Part shown: in pieces, positions 9,362 to 22,395 of the stretch
How positions within the stretch are numbered: the stretch's first letter is position 1
Layout: every line of letters begins with the position of its first letter
NCBI GenBank assembly: GCA_903772945.1
Contig: CAICTM010000001.1
Coordinates: forward strand, 186,001 to 250,000
DNA from: Seminavis robusta
Taxonomy: Eukaryota > Bacillariophyta > Bacillariophyceae > Naviculales > Naviculaceae
Length of the DNA: 64,000 nt
Direction: 5' to 3'
Position numbers and translations under genes: made by a program
The notes under the pieces: model-generated
Told to the model about the DNA's origin: nothing
The model's database searches: none
Seen by the model: only the letters and a program-made list of their open reading frames with translations

Positions 9362-10066
9362 TTAGTGCGTGCCCATGACGGTATCAATCACCAGCGAAAA
9401 CGCCGCAAAGCCTCCACAGCCCACCGCCGCGGCGTGAGGTCCCTGTTTGGCTTGCAATGCCGCTCCCGTGATGCATCCACTGGCCACACTATTCCATACG
9501 TCATGTTTTCCACGAAACTTTTCGACGAGACAATCGGTTCCTCCAAAGACTCCGGTAATAAAGGCGAATTGTCGACACCAATATTTGGACTTTTCGGCCG
9601 TGGCTCTCATGGTGACTTTGATTTGTTCTCGTAGTGGTGGCTGGGGGACATCTCTTCCACCAATGAGCGTGACCGGAGGTGTAGCGTCGGACATGGCGCC
9701 CAAAAAGACTCCCATGAGCAGCCCCATGGCTCCGCCGGCAAAAAGACCAATGGCAGCCTTGCCTCCACAACTGTTGGTCATCCAGGAAAAATCGGGTGGC
9801 ACTTGTTGGGGAGTCTGAGAAGTGGAGAGTGACCAAGGTAGGACACATGGCAATGCCAACCGCGTCAAGTTGTCAATGGCTAGTTCGGACGAGGGACTTT
9901 TGAGCGGAACATCTCGATGCAGTGCCTTCTTGTGGTTGTACTTGGACTCGGCCAAACGATTCGCCATGATTATGTCATATATTGGTGGGGCAGGGAGAGC
10001 TCCCTCGAAGGTGGGAGGCGTCGCGCCATTGTTGCTACCAGTAGCGGAAGCGTCTTGTTGGCTCAT
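9362..10066 (-). CDS. TIM22: Mitochondrial inner-membrane translocase subunit Tim22 (Tim17/22/23 family)
   Basis: A 234-residue protein starting at the first in-frame ATG (10066); the frame continues upstream only to a GTG. The C-terminal 140 residues carry the Tim17/22/23 signature: a Gly-rich helix with paired small residues (SCGGKAAIGLFAGGAMGLLM), then WCRQFAFITGVFGGTDCLVE, an RGKHDVWNSVASGC loop and a final Gly/Ala helix ending in VIDTVMG. Tim22 forms the carrier translocase that inserts multi-spanning proteins into the inner membrane. The roughly 90-residue N-terminal extension is polar and not obviously a presequence. It is transcribed divergently from the helicase gene with about 290 bp between the start codons. 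The family is clear; Tim22 rather than Tim17/23 rests on overall pattern. Confidence 0.82.
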   Translation of the reverse strand: MSQQDASATGSNNGATPPTFEGALPAPPIYDIIMANRLAESKYNHKKALHRDVPLKSPSSELAIDNLTRLALPCVLPWSLSTSQTPQQVPPDFSWMTNSCGGKAAIGLFAGGAMGLLMGVFLGAMSDATPPVTLIGGRDVPQPPLREQIKVTMRATAEKSKYWCRQFAFITGVFGGTDCLVEKFRGKHDVWNSVASGCITGAALQAKQGPHAAAVGCGGFAAFSLVIDTVMGTH

Positions 10067-10356
10067 CTCTTCATTCCTTTTGGATTTGATGTTTGAGGTT
10101 TGGCTGCTCAATTCTTTCTTGCATTCTTGACGTTTTGAGTGTGGGTGTGGAGATAAAAGACGCTTAATGGCTCCTTTCTTTGGATCTGATACCGCCACGT
10201 GGAAGAGATGGCTTTCCTTTCGATTTTTCGATTTCGTTCGAGCTCCTCATCGATCACACTCATTTCTTCTTCGACAACAATCTTGGGATTGATCTCGATC
10301 ATCAGTTCAGTTGCCTCTCTTCTACGATCTCATAATAAGAAAGAGTTGTGGCTAAG

Positions 10357-12693
10357 ATGACAAATAATCGCTCGAGAAGAAATCCAGCAATGGGGCATCC
10401 TTTGGCAGCTCTCGCGTGGCTCTTATGGCTATCTTTGCCATCGTGGGCGTGGATCACTCCTCATCATCGCTCGCCATCCATCTCATTATTCCTCGCTGGG
10501 GCAAAACATCAGCCTGCACGCCGTCTATCGCCCATCTACATGCTCAATAATAATGGAGATACCAAGGAATCCAGCAGCATGGGATTGAATGAGTTGCAGA
10601 CATTGCTTCGACAGGCATCGCAACGACAGGACTTTCTAGAAGCGCAACGGCTCTCGGACGTCGTGGCTTCTCGACTCTATGGCGACATGACGAATGTAGA
10701 TGATGAAACCAGACGATTACGACGACGAAAAATGTCCTGGCGAGGACTGGGAGCAGCTCCATGGCTGGTGGATCGATTGGATAGTTTGAACTACACTTTC
10801 CCTACTTCCGTGCAAATCTGTTCCATGGAATCGGTCAATGCCATTCTCAACAATACCAATGAAATAGTGGAGACCACATCGCTGGAAGAACGAATGGGAA
10901 TGGATGACAGTAACATGGGCATTGTCATTAGTGGAAATACTGGTTCTGGTACGTAAGCAAGGAGAATGCTGAGTTGAATGGGTGAGGATGGAATGATTCA
11001 ATCAGCTTTTGATTCACTTGTGCTCACCTTGCTCTTTTCTGGACTGTATGGTACCGTATTGTGAAAAGGCAAAACATTGGCCTATTTGGTGCCACTTCTC
11101 AGCACTCTCAGCGACTCTCTCTTTACACGACAACGATTACGAGTAGGATGGGAAGAAACAGTTGGAGACACCATGGGAGACCTCATGGAACGAGTTGCTG
11201 TAGTCACTTCCCCCGTGGTTCGCTCACGAGCCCGAAAGCAAATGCGACAAAATGGTGCTATTGCAACGGGAGCTTCTCTATCGACGCTGGGAAAGAGCAA
11301 TAAGGAAGATATCAAATCTCCCCTGGCATTGATTGTTTGTCCCGCACGGGAACTGGGAGTCCAAATTGCCTTGCTGCTCTACTCGCTGATTGGTGGCAAT
11401 GTCAAAAAGGAAGCAACAGAACTGTCTGGCAAGGCCAACAGTTTCCGTTATAAGGGCCCCAAGGGTATCCGCATAGCCTGTGTCTTGGATGACGAAGAAG
11501 CTATTTATGGACTCAAGCTTCAAACGGATATCGCCATTACAACTCCAGAATACGTTGGCAAACTGATTGCTGACGGAGATATTGTCCCTTCCAAATTGCG
11601 TGCGGTCATATACGATGAGGCTGACTTGGCTTTGGAACAAACTGACATTGAGGATTTGCAGCGTCTCTTTGCTGATGATAATGAAGAACGTGAAAACTCT
11701 CGCCTAACCTTCTTGGTCGGCGCCAGTGTGACCAAGTCCTTGGGGAACCTGGCTGTCAGTTCGCATGTACTGCCCGAGAGTCGGAGCTATATCGCCACAG
11801 CTACCAGCTTTGCACCTCTTTCAGACAACTCGGAAGACGACAGCACTGACATTAAGGACGACATTGTGGGGGAACGTCAGAAAACAGCATCCCTGCAAGA
11901 CTTGGACGTGTGTTTGGATTCTGGTCTGCGGCATGAACGTGTTGTTGTACGGTCGCAGGATACCAGCCAACTCTTGGTACTCACACGACTCTTGCGAAAG
12001 GAACTGCGGGAGTACGACGTACACGTCGCCGCTGGCAACAATCCTCCCATGCAACGACCACGAGTGGTGGTGTTCTTTCCGGACGAAGTTGCCGCGAAGG
12101 CAGCCATTGAACCACTGCGAGATGCCATGTGGGGCGAGCATAAACTCTGTGTTTTGCTGCCAAAGACCGGCGAAACCCCATTGAACATAATGGAACAGTT
12201 CAGGGATGCGAAAACTTCGGTTATGCTGGCTACTGCCAATTCGGTGCGAGGCCTGGATTTCCCGTCTGTTTCATCCGTCTACACGTTGTATCTACCCAAA
12301 AATGATCCTCGGGAGTACGTCCACTTGGCTGGCCGTGTTGGACGAATCGGTCAAATGGGAAGCGTCAAAGGTGGAGGTGGCCGTGTGGTGTCGGTCCTAA
12401 AGGAAGGTGAAGAGGCGGACGAATTGGAATCGTTGGCTTCATCGCTAGGCTTTGAATTCACCGACACTGTGCCTGAATTCGATGATGGTATTGTGAGGTT
12501 GGACGATGGCACAATAGACGTTGAAGGAACCGACGTGGAGAAGCTGCGTAGGATGTTGGAAGACAATATGAGTTTGTTGAGCTTGGCAGACGACCCGACG
12601 ACAATAGACGTCGAGGCTTCTGGTGCGGAGTACGTTGACGACGACGACGACGACGAAGAAGAAGAAGACGACGAAGACGAGGAGGAGGACTAA
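10357..12693 (+). CDS. Plastid-targeted DEAD-box RNA helicase
   Basis: Two exons, 10357-10948 and 11069-12693, with a 120-nt intron that splits the P-loop. Joining them restores SGNTGSGKT followed by LAYLVPLL, and the product is 738 residues. The N-terminus has a signal peptide ending LPSWAWITP, where SWA|W-x-x-P resembles the diatom bipartite plastid motif (aromatic at +1). Motifs in order: Q-motif region (FPTSVQ), I, Ia (PARELG), Ib (TTPEY), II (YDEAD), V (TANSVRGLDFP) and VI (HLAGRVGRIG). Motif III is not SAT but GAS, and motif VI has HL instead of HR. An acidic tail of Asp/Glu ends the protein. Probable role: RNA remodelling, perhaps ribosome biogenesis, in the plastid. Confidence 0.82.
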
Positions 12694-13022
12694 GTCACAA
12701 CAGCCGATGGTTCGGGAATGGGCTAGTTGATCAACCCCGACCGCAGAGCATGAAAGGAAAGCAAGTTCATTGACGAAGGAATGAACAAAGCTACACCGTG
12801 ATGCATACTCTTACCTAGATTGGGAGAGGAAATGCGCAGCTCAGATCATCACCCAGCCCAGGATTTTGACAATAACTGATACCTAGCTAATTATAGAGAG
12901 TTCTTGATCCAAAGAAGTATCCGTACAAGCTACATATAAAGATGATGTCTGCCCCAAAAAGTTGACTAAAAAGCAGTGTTGCTTGCTTGCTTGCTCTTGC
13001 TGATGGATTGTTGCTCTGTAGT
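12694..13022. other. Intergenic between convergent genes
   Basis: The helicase and MSI1-like genes converge here. I see only 3' UTR-like sequence. Confidence 0.6.
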
Positions 13023-14518
<1,496 letters not shown>

Positions 14519-15116
14519 GGTGAGTAATTACTATTGATAGTTTACAAAGGTATTGATCTGTCTATCTCCTGTATGATGTGCCTGTTGGACCAAAGAAAAG
14601 AAATGAGAAACAAATGACACCAAAATTGAGAGAGCGCAGTCGCAGGCCAGCTGCATCCGCCCCCGAAGCGCGCGTTATGTTAGGGTTAGAGTGAATCCTC
14701 CAATGCGTTGAAATGGTTTTGTCATTGGATTTTGAAAGAAGAGGGTTGAATTTTTGGCCGTTGTTTTCCTTCCAACAGCCTCACATCGATCCTACATCCT
14801 ATCGGCACCCGTGGTCTCGCCAGAGACGAGAAGTCGAGTCGACCATTATCATCTCATTGAGGATCTTTCCTTTGGTCGATTATCTTTTACGGGAGACACT
14901 CCAACCATTTGCATTGACTTGAGAAAGAAAGAAAAGTGAGGGTATTTCTTCCAGCTCCCTCCTACCAAGAGAACAAGTCTTCTGGATCTTTTTGTTCCAA
15001 CCAAAAATCACTTCCGAACTCCCTCCACGCAACTACTGTACCGTATAACTTGTTGGAAAGGAAAAAGACTTTAGCATCAGTACTATATATCTATCTATCT
15101 ATCTATCATCATCATC
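14519..15116. other. Divergent promoter region
   Basis: This stretch separates the MSI1-like gene (minus) from the sulfotransferase-like gene (plus) and must hold both promoters. An (ATCT)n run lies just before the 15117 start. No other feature was recognised. Confidence 0.5.
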
Positions 15117-16948
15117 ATGGTCAAGAAACTATCCTCCCCTCTGTCCCCCGCCGGACGGCATCGCAGCATGGATGCCTTGATTCGGTTCATGGGCATTGCC
15201 TGTGATACTCAGTATTCGGAAACCAAGGGCAACAAGGGACGCGGTGCGGCACAACGACGGCTCAAACTACTGGGTGCCATTCTCGTGGGACTTGTTTGTA
15301 TCCTGGGGGTAATCCATTTGTGCTTTCCGGGGCACGCACATCGAGTCATTCGACACGCCAAGAAATTACGGGTGCCCATTGCCGCCGCCAAATCGGGTGG
15401 CTCTCCCGCATCCAATCGGTATCGCAGCACTTTTTCCCATCGACAAGTATTGGACTTTATCGTCTCGGGAAGACTCAATCTCGTAGACTTGGAAATCAAT
15501 CACCGAGACTTGGATCAATCCGAGGAAGATACATACGAGGGCGTCTTTGGAGTCTTTTGCAAACTCAATTTTGCAGCGCATAAAAACAACCCATCAGGAG
15601 GTGAGTACCAAAACTATTCTCTTGTACAGAGTTATTTCAGCTGATTGCAGGTTTTATGGGAGGGTGAAGTGATGGTCTGCATGGTCTCTCATTCTTGTCT
15701 TTTGACTTCATTCCAATTTCGCTTCTTCCTCGGTCATCAAATCAAACACATGCTGCCTTTTTTCGTTCCATGATATTACGCAACAATCCGTCTGGCACCT
15801 CTCTTGCTGAAACCTTATCTGTCCAAAACAACCAACAAAACAACCAACAAACCAAAACCAAAATAGTCCCCATGTTTCGAGATTTAGTGGGCAAGTCACC
15901 CTTATGCGACAGTGATTACGACTCCGAGGCCGAAGATGACGTTCTGGAAGAGGGAGAAGAAGATGTCCCCAGAGGTCGCGTCCGAGTCAACTTGAAACAA
16001 TTGGCTGAAATGTCACGAAAAGCCGATGAACGAGAAATGTTCCCCGAAACACACAATCTCAAACTCGCAGGAGTTGCCTTTCATGAATCTCGTTGTGGAT
16101 CCACACTTGTCGCCAACTCACTCATTGCCATGAACCCGGTCAAACACCGCGTCTACTCGGAAAGTGCCCCACCTCTGGCCGCATTGAGCTTGTGCAGTCG
16201 AGCTCTAGAGGGAGACGACGAAGGACCCTGTACCGTAGAACAGGGGGCCATGCTCTTGCGGGATGTCATGTACTTTATGGGGCGATCCCAAGATCCAAAG
16301 GAAGAACGATTCTTTTTCAAAATTCAAAGTGCAGGAACTCGAATGTTGGAAATCTTTCAACGAGCCATGCCGGAAACACCCTGGATCTTTGTCTATCGCG
16401 ACCCCGTACAAGTCATGATGTCGCACTTTGCCCATGGCAAACGATCGGCCAATTGTCTGCGCAGTCTTCACAATCCTCCTCACATCCTCCAACGCATTGC
16501 CGAACGCAAGGGCTACAATGCCGGTGGACGACCGGCAAATGACGATGACGAAGGAGAGGGGGCTCAGCCACAGGGCGGTAGAAAACTGTCGGCGGAAGAA
16601 TTCTGCGCGGCACACTTGGCCACATTGACCGAAACGGCCGTAGAACAAATTGCCAACAGCAATGGACTGGGCATGGCGGTCAACTATGTGAGTCTACCAA
16701 AGATCATGTACGAACAAGTACTGCCAAAGTGGGGCGTGACTCCTTCTCAGCAGGAAATTGATAACATTCTGGAAGTCTCGGGCCATTATTCCAAGGGGCG
16801 AGGGAAGCAAGCGGGAGAATGGCACGAAGATTCAGAAGCCAAGGAAGAAATGGCCACTACCGAAATACAGGATGCATCCAAGATATTCCTGCAGGAATCA
16901 TACGATTTACTGGAGGAAGTCGCCAAACGTCAGAGCAGTGAGATCTAG
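15117..16948 (+). CDS. Sulfotransferase-like type II membrane protein
   Basis: Two exons, 15117-15600 and 15867-16948, with a 266-nt intron (GTGAGT...AAATAG). Joining gives an uninterrupted FAAHKNNPSG-VPMFRDLVGK and a 521-residue protein. One transmembrane helix lies near residues 43-65 (LKLLGAILVGLVCILGVIHL), so the catalytic part probably faces the Golgi lumen. A PAPS 5'-phosphosulfate loop-like stretch, FHESRCGSTLVANSL, and a 3'-phosphate site-like stretch, WIFVYRDPVQVMMSHF, have the spacing of sulfotransferases. The acceptor is unknown; diatoms make sulfated polysaccharides, so a glycan is plausible. Within exon 2 an ATG at 15872 could start a shorter, soluble form. Confidence 0.72.
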
Positions 16949-17808
16949 CTAGTTGGATGTTGTTGAATGAATGTAAGCGACCGTAGTTGTACCGTGGATT
17001 GTGATTTGTGCTGAAAATTAGATAATGATTGTGATTTGTGCTGAAAATTAGATAATTTAAAAGGACGCAATAGTAGCATCTCATGGGATGTCTAATTGCT
17101 CTCAGACTAGCTGCAGCGCGGATAAACAAACTGGCTTGCCTATATATATTGGAGGAGGGCACGCAGAAGCTCTTCGTCCTACTATGGATTGCCGAGTCAA
17201 GGAGGGCGGTGCATGCATGTTCTAATCACATGGTTCAATGCCACCACAATGTCCTGCCAACTTCATCTCTTATTGTCGTGTACCTCTGCAGTTGGTTGTC
17301 CATCTCTCAACAAGATGCTTCAGATCGAAAGATTGAAAAAGCAATGGTGAGATAAGTAAAAAGGAAAAAACAATATTCTCTGCGTAGGTTGTACTCCATG
17401 AATCAAACGAAATATGTCTCGATACCCAGCCATTTTAGCTGAGTTGACACGTTCGCATTCACTTTTTCATGGTGCATTTGTTTGCTTTTGCTTGGATTGA
17501 ACGGGCCTAGGGATGTGGGTATATAAAAAAGTCCCCGGCTAGCTGGCCAAGCGCTGGAATCATTAGGCAGCGACACTTTTTCTTACCTGGAAAAGCATCG
17601 TTTGCAAAAGCTCCAACTGGACAAACAGAGCAGCCACTTGGATTGTTGCTTGTTTGATTCGATTCGATTCCTTCAGATACCAACCAAACCATGGTTAGGG
17701 TATCTTGGAAATCCTGATGTTTGTTTCATTCCAATCTTAACTCGACAAACATGCCAGCATTGTCGTCTTCCAATCCATCGCAAGCATGAGGCCACATTTC
17801 AATTCAAT
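16949..17808. other. Intergenic with one short tandem duplication
   Basis: No gene was recognised. It contains the 30-bp duplication at 16997-17056 and a TATA-like run near 17520 (gtatataaaaaag) with no clear gene downstream. Confidence 0.5.
16997..17056. repeat. 30-bp tandem duplication
   Basis: Two identical adjacent 30-bp copies (GATTGTGATTTGTGCTGAAA... at 16997 and 17027) lie just downstream of the sulfotransferase-like stop codon. Confidence 0.9.
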
Positions 17809-18087
17809 TCAATGAACCTTGAGGGTCTGCATTTTCGTTTGTAGCTCTTCAGCTGGTTCTTCTTCCTCCTCTTCATCTTCATCCGGTGGTAATTCTGGCA
17901 AATCTTCTTCGTCAAAAATGACCGCTATCCGGAGTGTACAAGAGGGACACTTGGCAATATCTTCTCCATCCCACAGCTCTTCCAGAGTAATCCGGAACTT
18001 GTCGCCACAGGGACACGGATAGGTATAAATGAGCTCATCTGGGTCGAACGTCATGTCCTCAATCTCGATTTCTTCGTAGATTGACAT
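17809..18087 (-). CDS. DPH3: Diphthamide biosynthesis protein 3 (CSL zinc-binding protein)
   Basis: An intronless 92-residue protein. It begins with MSIYEEIEIEDMTFD and has the two CxC / CxxC zinc-binding pairs of the CSL domain: YPCPCGDKF (residues 25-27) and CPSC (about 47-50). The rest is an acidic tail. DPH3/KTI11 supplies electrons to the Dph1-Dph2 radical enzyme for diphthamide formation on elongation factor 2, and also to Elongator in tRNA wobble-uridine modification. Its length matches the family. It is transcribed divergently from eIF5A, another translation factor whose activity depends on a unique amino-acid modification. Confidence 0.93.
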   Translation of the reverse strand: MSIYEEIEIEDMTFDPDELIYTYPCPCGDKFRITLEELWDGEDIAKCPSCTLRIAVIFDEEDLPELPPDEDEEEEEEPAEELQTKMQTLKVH

Positions 18088-18653
18088 GGTTCATTCAGTC
18101 CGTCCACCTTTGAATTGGTTTGCTGACTTCCAACCACCTTGTTGGTGAAGGAAAGCAAGGGACGTTCTCGAGGGAGGCGTGTGGTTTGTGGGAGAGTCTT
18201 CAAGCTGACTAAAAACTGAGAAAACTCTTTGAAGCCGGTTGGAAGGAGGGGCACGATTGAAGGGGCTTCGGTGGCAGCGGCCAACTTGATAGAAGCTCAT
18301 AACCTTTACCTGTCGTGACGCAAGCATGTCTTTGGCCATATGGCATTGGGGGAGACTGTAACATGAACAGTACTCTAATCCAGAGTAAATTTGGGGGTGG
18401 ATGAAAATAGTGCGTTGAGGCACGGAGGGCCAGCCATCAATTCAGAGGGTTCGTTCCTTGGCTTGGCAGGCAGAGGGTGTGTCCGTGTATCAATCGCTTC
18501 CACGGAGTGAGTGTCTCGGCACCATGGAAGGGCAGGATTGCCTCGGCTCCATCACAACCGCATAATTTGCATGGTTGTCGGAGGCACCCTTGGTAACCTG
18601 TGAATTGACTTATTTCTAACTTATTTTACAAGAAAACAACACCTTATCCCAAG
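18088..18653. other. Divergent promoter region between DPH3 and eIF5A
   Basis: About 570 bp lie between the two start codons. No coding or structured feature was recognised. Confidence 0.5.
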
Positions 18654-19361
18654 ATGTCTGACGATGATTACGCAATTGAATCCACCGATGCCGGTGCCTC
18701 CGCTACCATTCCTATGGAAGCTGGTCAGATCAAGAAGGGAGGGTGAGTTCCTCGGTTCTGTCTTGTTATCGCGGCAGTCCTACCAGGACCCGCGTCCACC
18801 TGATCCCACCATGGGAAGAATGATGGGTAGCATCTTTTGTTTGCCATTATCTCCTGTTCGGTGGTATCTGCAGGGAGCTAATACCATGCTACCCACGCCA
18901 TTATCCTTGTCAAGATTCATTGGCCCTAACTTTTTGTCTTGCACGTGCATTCTCATCCATCTCGCCACAGACACATGATGATCAAGGGAAAGCCCTGCAA
19001 GGTCCTTTCCATCTCCGTCTCCAAGACAGGAAAGCACGGTCACGCCAAGTGTAACTTTCTCGCCACGGATATTTTCACTGGCAAGAAGTACGAAGATATG
19101 ATTCCCTCCACCCACGGAACCACTGTCCCCATTGTCAACCGTTCCGACTGGGAGATTATCGACATTGACGACGACGGTGCACTCACTCTTATGGACGAAG
19201 GTGGTAACCAGAAGACCGATCTTAACTTGCCCACTTTCCCCGACACTCTTGCAGATGAAATCCGTGATGCTTGGAATGGTGGTGAAAACTCTGTCATGGT
19301 CACGGTCCAGGGTGCTGTTGGTATTGAACAGGTTATTGCCTACAAGAAGGAGTCTTCTTAA
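18654..19361 (+). CDS. EIF5A: Translation initiation factor 5A
   Basis: Two exons, 18654-18742 and 18971-19361, with a 228-nt intron (GTGAGT...CCACAG) that splits a Gly codon and restores QIKKGGHMMIKGKPCKV. The product is 159 residues, the usual eukaryotic length. The hypusination loop SKTGKHGHAKC is intact; the modified lysine is K51. eIF5A binds the ribosomal E site and rescues stalled elongation, notably at proline runs, and also aids termination. The final OB-fold domain (DLNLPTFPDTLADEI ... VTVQGAVGIEQV) is complete. Confidence 0.96.
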
Positions 19362-19843
19362 ATCCTAGGAACATCCCATCATATCAGTTGGCGAACTTGG
19401 CAGACTGTGCAATCATCACACACGCAATACAAGCGGCACAGGAAGCACAGGTTTTTCCGACAAACATGCAAGTGGATTCTTTTTATCTGAGGAATGAATA
19501 TGGAAGTGATTGGTTACTACGGGATGGATGTGGAGGTTGGACAAATGACGGTCTGATGGATATATTTAATTGACAAATGCAGGTCCATGGGTCGTCTGTT
19601 TTGTTGTCTGAGGTCTGCAATGGATGGATTCTATTTTATCGATAACTGGGGAGAGATTTGCATGGAGGATGGATTACTGATCGTTGCTTTTATTTTTTCT
19701 CTATTAAGAATTTAACCTAATTGTCCAAGTGCTGTCGTGTCGTCGTTGCGGGTTCTATGTGTGTGATGTGAGGGGTCTTGGTGTGAATCTTTTGAGGTTC
19801 TGGGTTTAGCAGTGTTGTTGCGAGATACGAATGTCGACTTGAT
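19362..19843. other. Intergenic between convergent genes
   Basis: The eIF5A and PanB genes converge here. Only short frames and T-rich 3' UTR-like sequence are seen. Confidence 0.6.
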
Positions 19844-21124
19844 TTACTTCTTCGACGAATTGTCTTGTCCGTACAAGCTCAGTTGCTCGTACTCGTCCGC
19901 CGCAGTCATCTTGACCGCAGCTTCGTCGTGTTTTCGTTTCCGTTCGTCTTCGTCTTGCTTCAGGAGAGCATCGAATGCCATTCGTTCCTTTTCTGTCATG
20001 ACATAAGGAGAATACTTGTCGCTGGGGAAGGTTCCTGATTCCACATCGGCCTTGAATTCTTGTAGCCCACTTTGAATAGCATGTCCCACCTCTGCATACT
20101 GCTTGCAAAACTTTGGCATGAACTGTTCGTGATGTGGATGCGACAACATCCCGAGCATGTCGTGGTACACCAAGACTTGACCCGACGTGTACCCTCCTGC
20201 GCCAATCCCAATAGTAGGAATCTCGAGCGTCTCCGTAATGGCTTCTGCGACATTGGCAGGCACGCATTCTAGGACCACCGAAAAGGCTCCTGCGTCCTGC
20301 AGTCGCATGGCATCATCCAGCAATGCGCGAGCTCTGGAAGCGGTCCTTCCCTGTGCACGAAAGCCTCCAATGACGCTAATGGCTTGAGGAGTCAACCCGA
20401 TATGCCCCATGACGGCGACTATTCATTTGTAAGGAGAGCAGAGAGAAACTTGAGTAAGATCAAGTATCTTCCAAAAACAATCCTCGTGCAATGTAGCTAC
20501 TAGTCAGTCCAGGTGCCATGAGCAGCAATTTACCTCCTCCATCCACCACCATCTTGGCCGTCCGCGCACGAGCTGGACTACCACCCTTAAATGATTGCAA
20601 TATGTTAGTATGATTTGCCAGAATCTCACACCTCCTCTAGCTAGCTAGGTCCAACATTCACCGTGTCTTGTGCTTACCTCCATTTTTACCGCATCCACTC
20701 CTGCTTCCTTGACAAATTTGTAGGCATTCCTCAAAGCCACATCCGTGTCTTCAAATTCATAGGAACCAAAGGGCATGTCACCCACTAAAAGTGGGGTTGT
20801 ATTGGCATTGGACTGTTCCACGCCTCTCTTGACGGATTGGCAGTGATGGATCATTTGGTCTACGGTGACAGGTTGGGTAGTGTCATACCCGAGTTCCACC
20901 ATTGCCACAGAATCTCCCACAAGAATGATATCAATCTCAGCCCGAGCACAATGTACGGCAGATGGATAATCGTAGGCTGTAACCATGGATATTTTGCGGC
21001 CCTTCCGCTTCTTGGACGCCAGAGAAAGTGCCGATACCTTGGTTGCAAAGGTCTTCGTGTGATTCGGCACGTTTATAGCACCGAAAGACCGGACAAAAGC
21101 ACGGGAAAGCAAACTGGAAGCCAT
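19844..21124 (-). CDS. panB: Ketopantoate hydroxymethyltransferase (PanB), organelle-targeted
   Basis: Three exons: 21124-20678, 20585-20534 (only 52 nt) and 20418-19844. The introns are GTAAGC...TTTAAG and GTAAAT...AATAG. Joining gives [33 protein letters not shown] in one frame and a 357-residue protein. The family's metal-binding and active-site stretches are present: [30 protein letters not shown] and IGIGAG. It transfers a hydroxymethyl group from 5,10-methylene-THF to 2-ketoisovalerate, the first committed step of pantothenate/CoA synthesis. The first 30 residues ([16 protein letters not shown]...) are basic and Ser/Ala-rich, as in a mitochondrial presequence. The 50-residue charged C-terminal extension is not part of the core. 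Confidence 0.93.
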
Positions 21125-21552
21125 CGTTCAAATGAAACTATGAAACAACTGATACAGACAGGTTTTGACGAAGGAGATGCTGTTGCTTGGGGCAGGTTTC
21201 GTCTTGATGACGGCCCCAGAGTCCTGGTCGATCATCGTCGGCTTCAAACCCTGGCTTGGATCTTTTGTCCCAAACGGAAAGCTGACGTCATCATAACCCG
21301 TTCGAGGAAATGAATCGAATCGAATCGAATTAATCCGATCAAGCAAACCGAAATCTATTTTTTAGTCGTTTGAGTCGAAAGATCTCTATTGTGTGTTCCG
21401 TTACGCTCCAACGAGCTTGCATGGCAGCTCGATCGGAATGGACAACCATGATCCCACGGGAGCTCACAAAATTGTTGGACTTGGAGTGCACGGTTGCACC
21501 ACAACAAACTTGAAAGAGCATTTGGTAAGACATAAAAAGAAGAAAAGGCGAG
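21125..21552. other. Divergent region upstream of PanB and an orphan membrane gene
   Basis: It contains a short (GAATC)n run near 21308-21330. No gene was recognised. Confidence 0.5.
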
Positions 21553-22122
21553 ATGGTTGTGGCTGCTCTCTTTCGGGCTCTGATGAGCGGCGATCTTTGC
21601 TGCTGTACCACAAACTACCGCCTTGTATCCTTGAACCCCCTCTATACGCCAAAAAACAAAGAAAAGCGACAAGAGCTACGACGAAGAGAGTGGAGCATTT
21701 GGCTGTCAAGTACCGCAGATGATTTGGACCTGGTCTCGGATTGGTGGTTTTTTAAAACCACCTTTGAGAACCGAGGAGGTTTTGAGGATCAGTTAACTTT
21801 GCTTCTCTGCATCTTTTGCTGTTTGGGTACCCTCACTTGGATGTTGGAGCTGATTCAGCTCTCCTGTGTTCGACCCACGCAAAATTGGACATGGCTTCCT
21901 CTTTTGATTATTTTAGTTGAAGATATCCCCCAGGCGGTCATCACAATGATGATCACTGGCAGATTTAGCGACATTACCACCCTTGGACTCTTCAATCTCA
22001 TGACATCGCTTTACTCGCTCATGATCCGAGTGGCAGGTGAACTGTTCATGAATTGCTTCTATTGTTGTGAGAGAGTTGTGGATGAAGATACGCAAGCACG
22101 ACAATACAGTCACTTGCCATGA
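21553..22122 (+). CDS. Multi-pass membrane protein of unknown function
   Basis: A 189-residue protein without introns. After a charged segment (KNKEKRQELRRREW) comes DDLDLVSDWWFF and then three or four hydrophobic helices: LLLCIFCCLGTLTWMLELIQL, WLPLLIILVEDIPQAVITMMI and LFNLMTSLYSLMIRVAGELF. The pair SDWWFF...LVEDIPQ resembles a pattern of small eukaryotic integral membrane proteins distantly like XK-related proteins, but I cannot assign a function. The Cys-rich ends (LCCCTT; NCFYCCERV) may be palmitoylated. The start at 21553 is the first ATG of the frame. Confidence 0.55.
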   Translation: MVVAALFRALMSGDLCCCTTNYRLVSLNPLYTPKNKEKRQELRRREWSIWLSSTADDLDLVSDWWFFKTTFENRGGFEDQLTLLLCIFCCLGTLTWMLELIQLSCVRPTQNWTWLPLLIILVEDIPQAVITMMITGRFSDITTLGLFNLMTSLYSLMIRVAGELFMNCFYCCERVVDEDTQARQYSHLP

Positions 22123-22395
22123 TTTGCTGCATAAAGAGCCAGGATAGCGGATGGAAGCAACGACCACTTGAAACATCCAAGCCAAAGGGCATCTCAGCCT
22201 CCACGAATGACCACCACATTTTCTGATCAAGGCGATCAAAACTTAATGTCCTTATAAAGAATTATGGTTCTATGTAGATCTACATCCTACTAACGTTCAA
22301 AAAGCACCAATCCAGTTGATAACACCCCATGGTCCACACTTGGCCATCACATGCAGGAGTAAGGTATCTGGTCCCGGCTGATCATCATGCGGCAC

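Noticed and set aside
9362-10198. Longer N-terminus for the Tim22 gene
   Set aside because: The extension begins on GTG, and the first ATG is at 10066.
15651-15871. Alternative 3' splice site after ctgattgcag in the sulfotransferase-like gene
   Set aside because: It leads to a stop within six codons; the acceptor at 15866 keeps the frame.
17507-17600. Possible tRNA-like text (ctagctggccaagcgctgg)
   Set aside because: Has a vague A-box but no B-box (GGTTCGA-type) and no acceptor-stem pairing.
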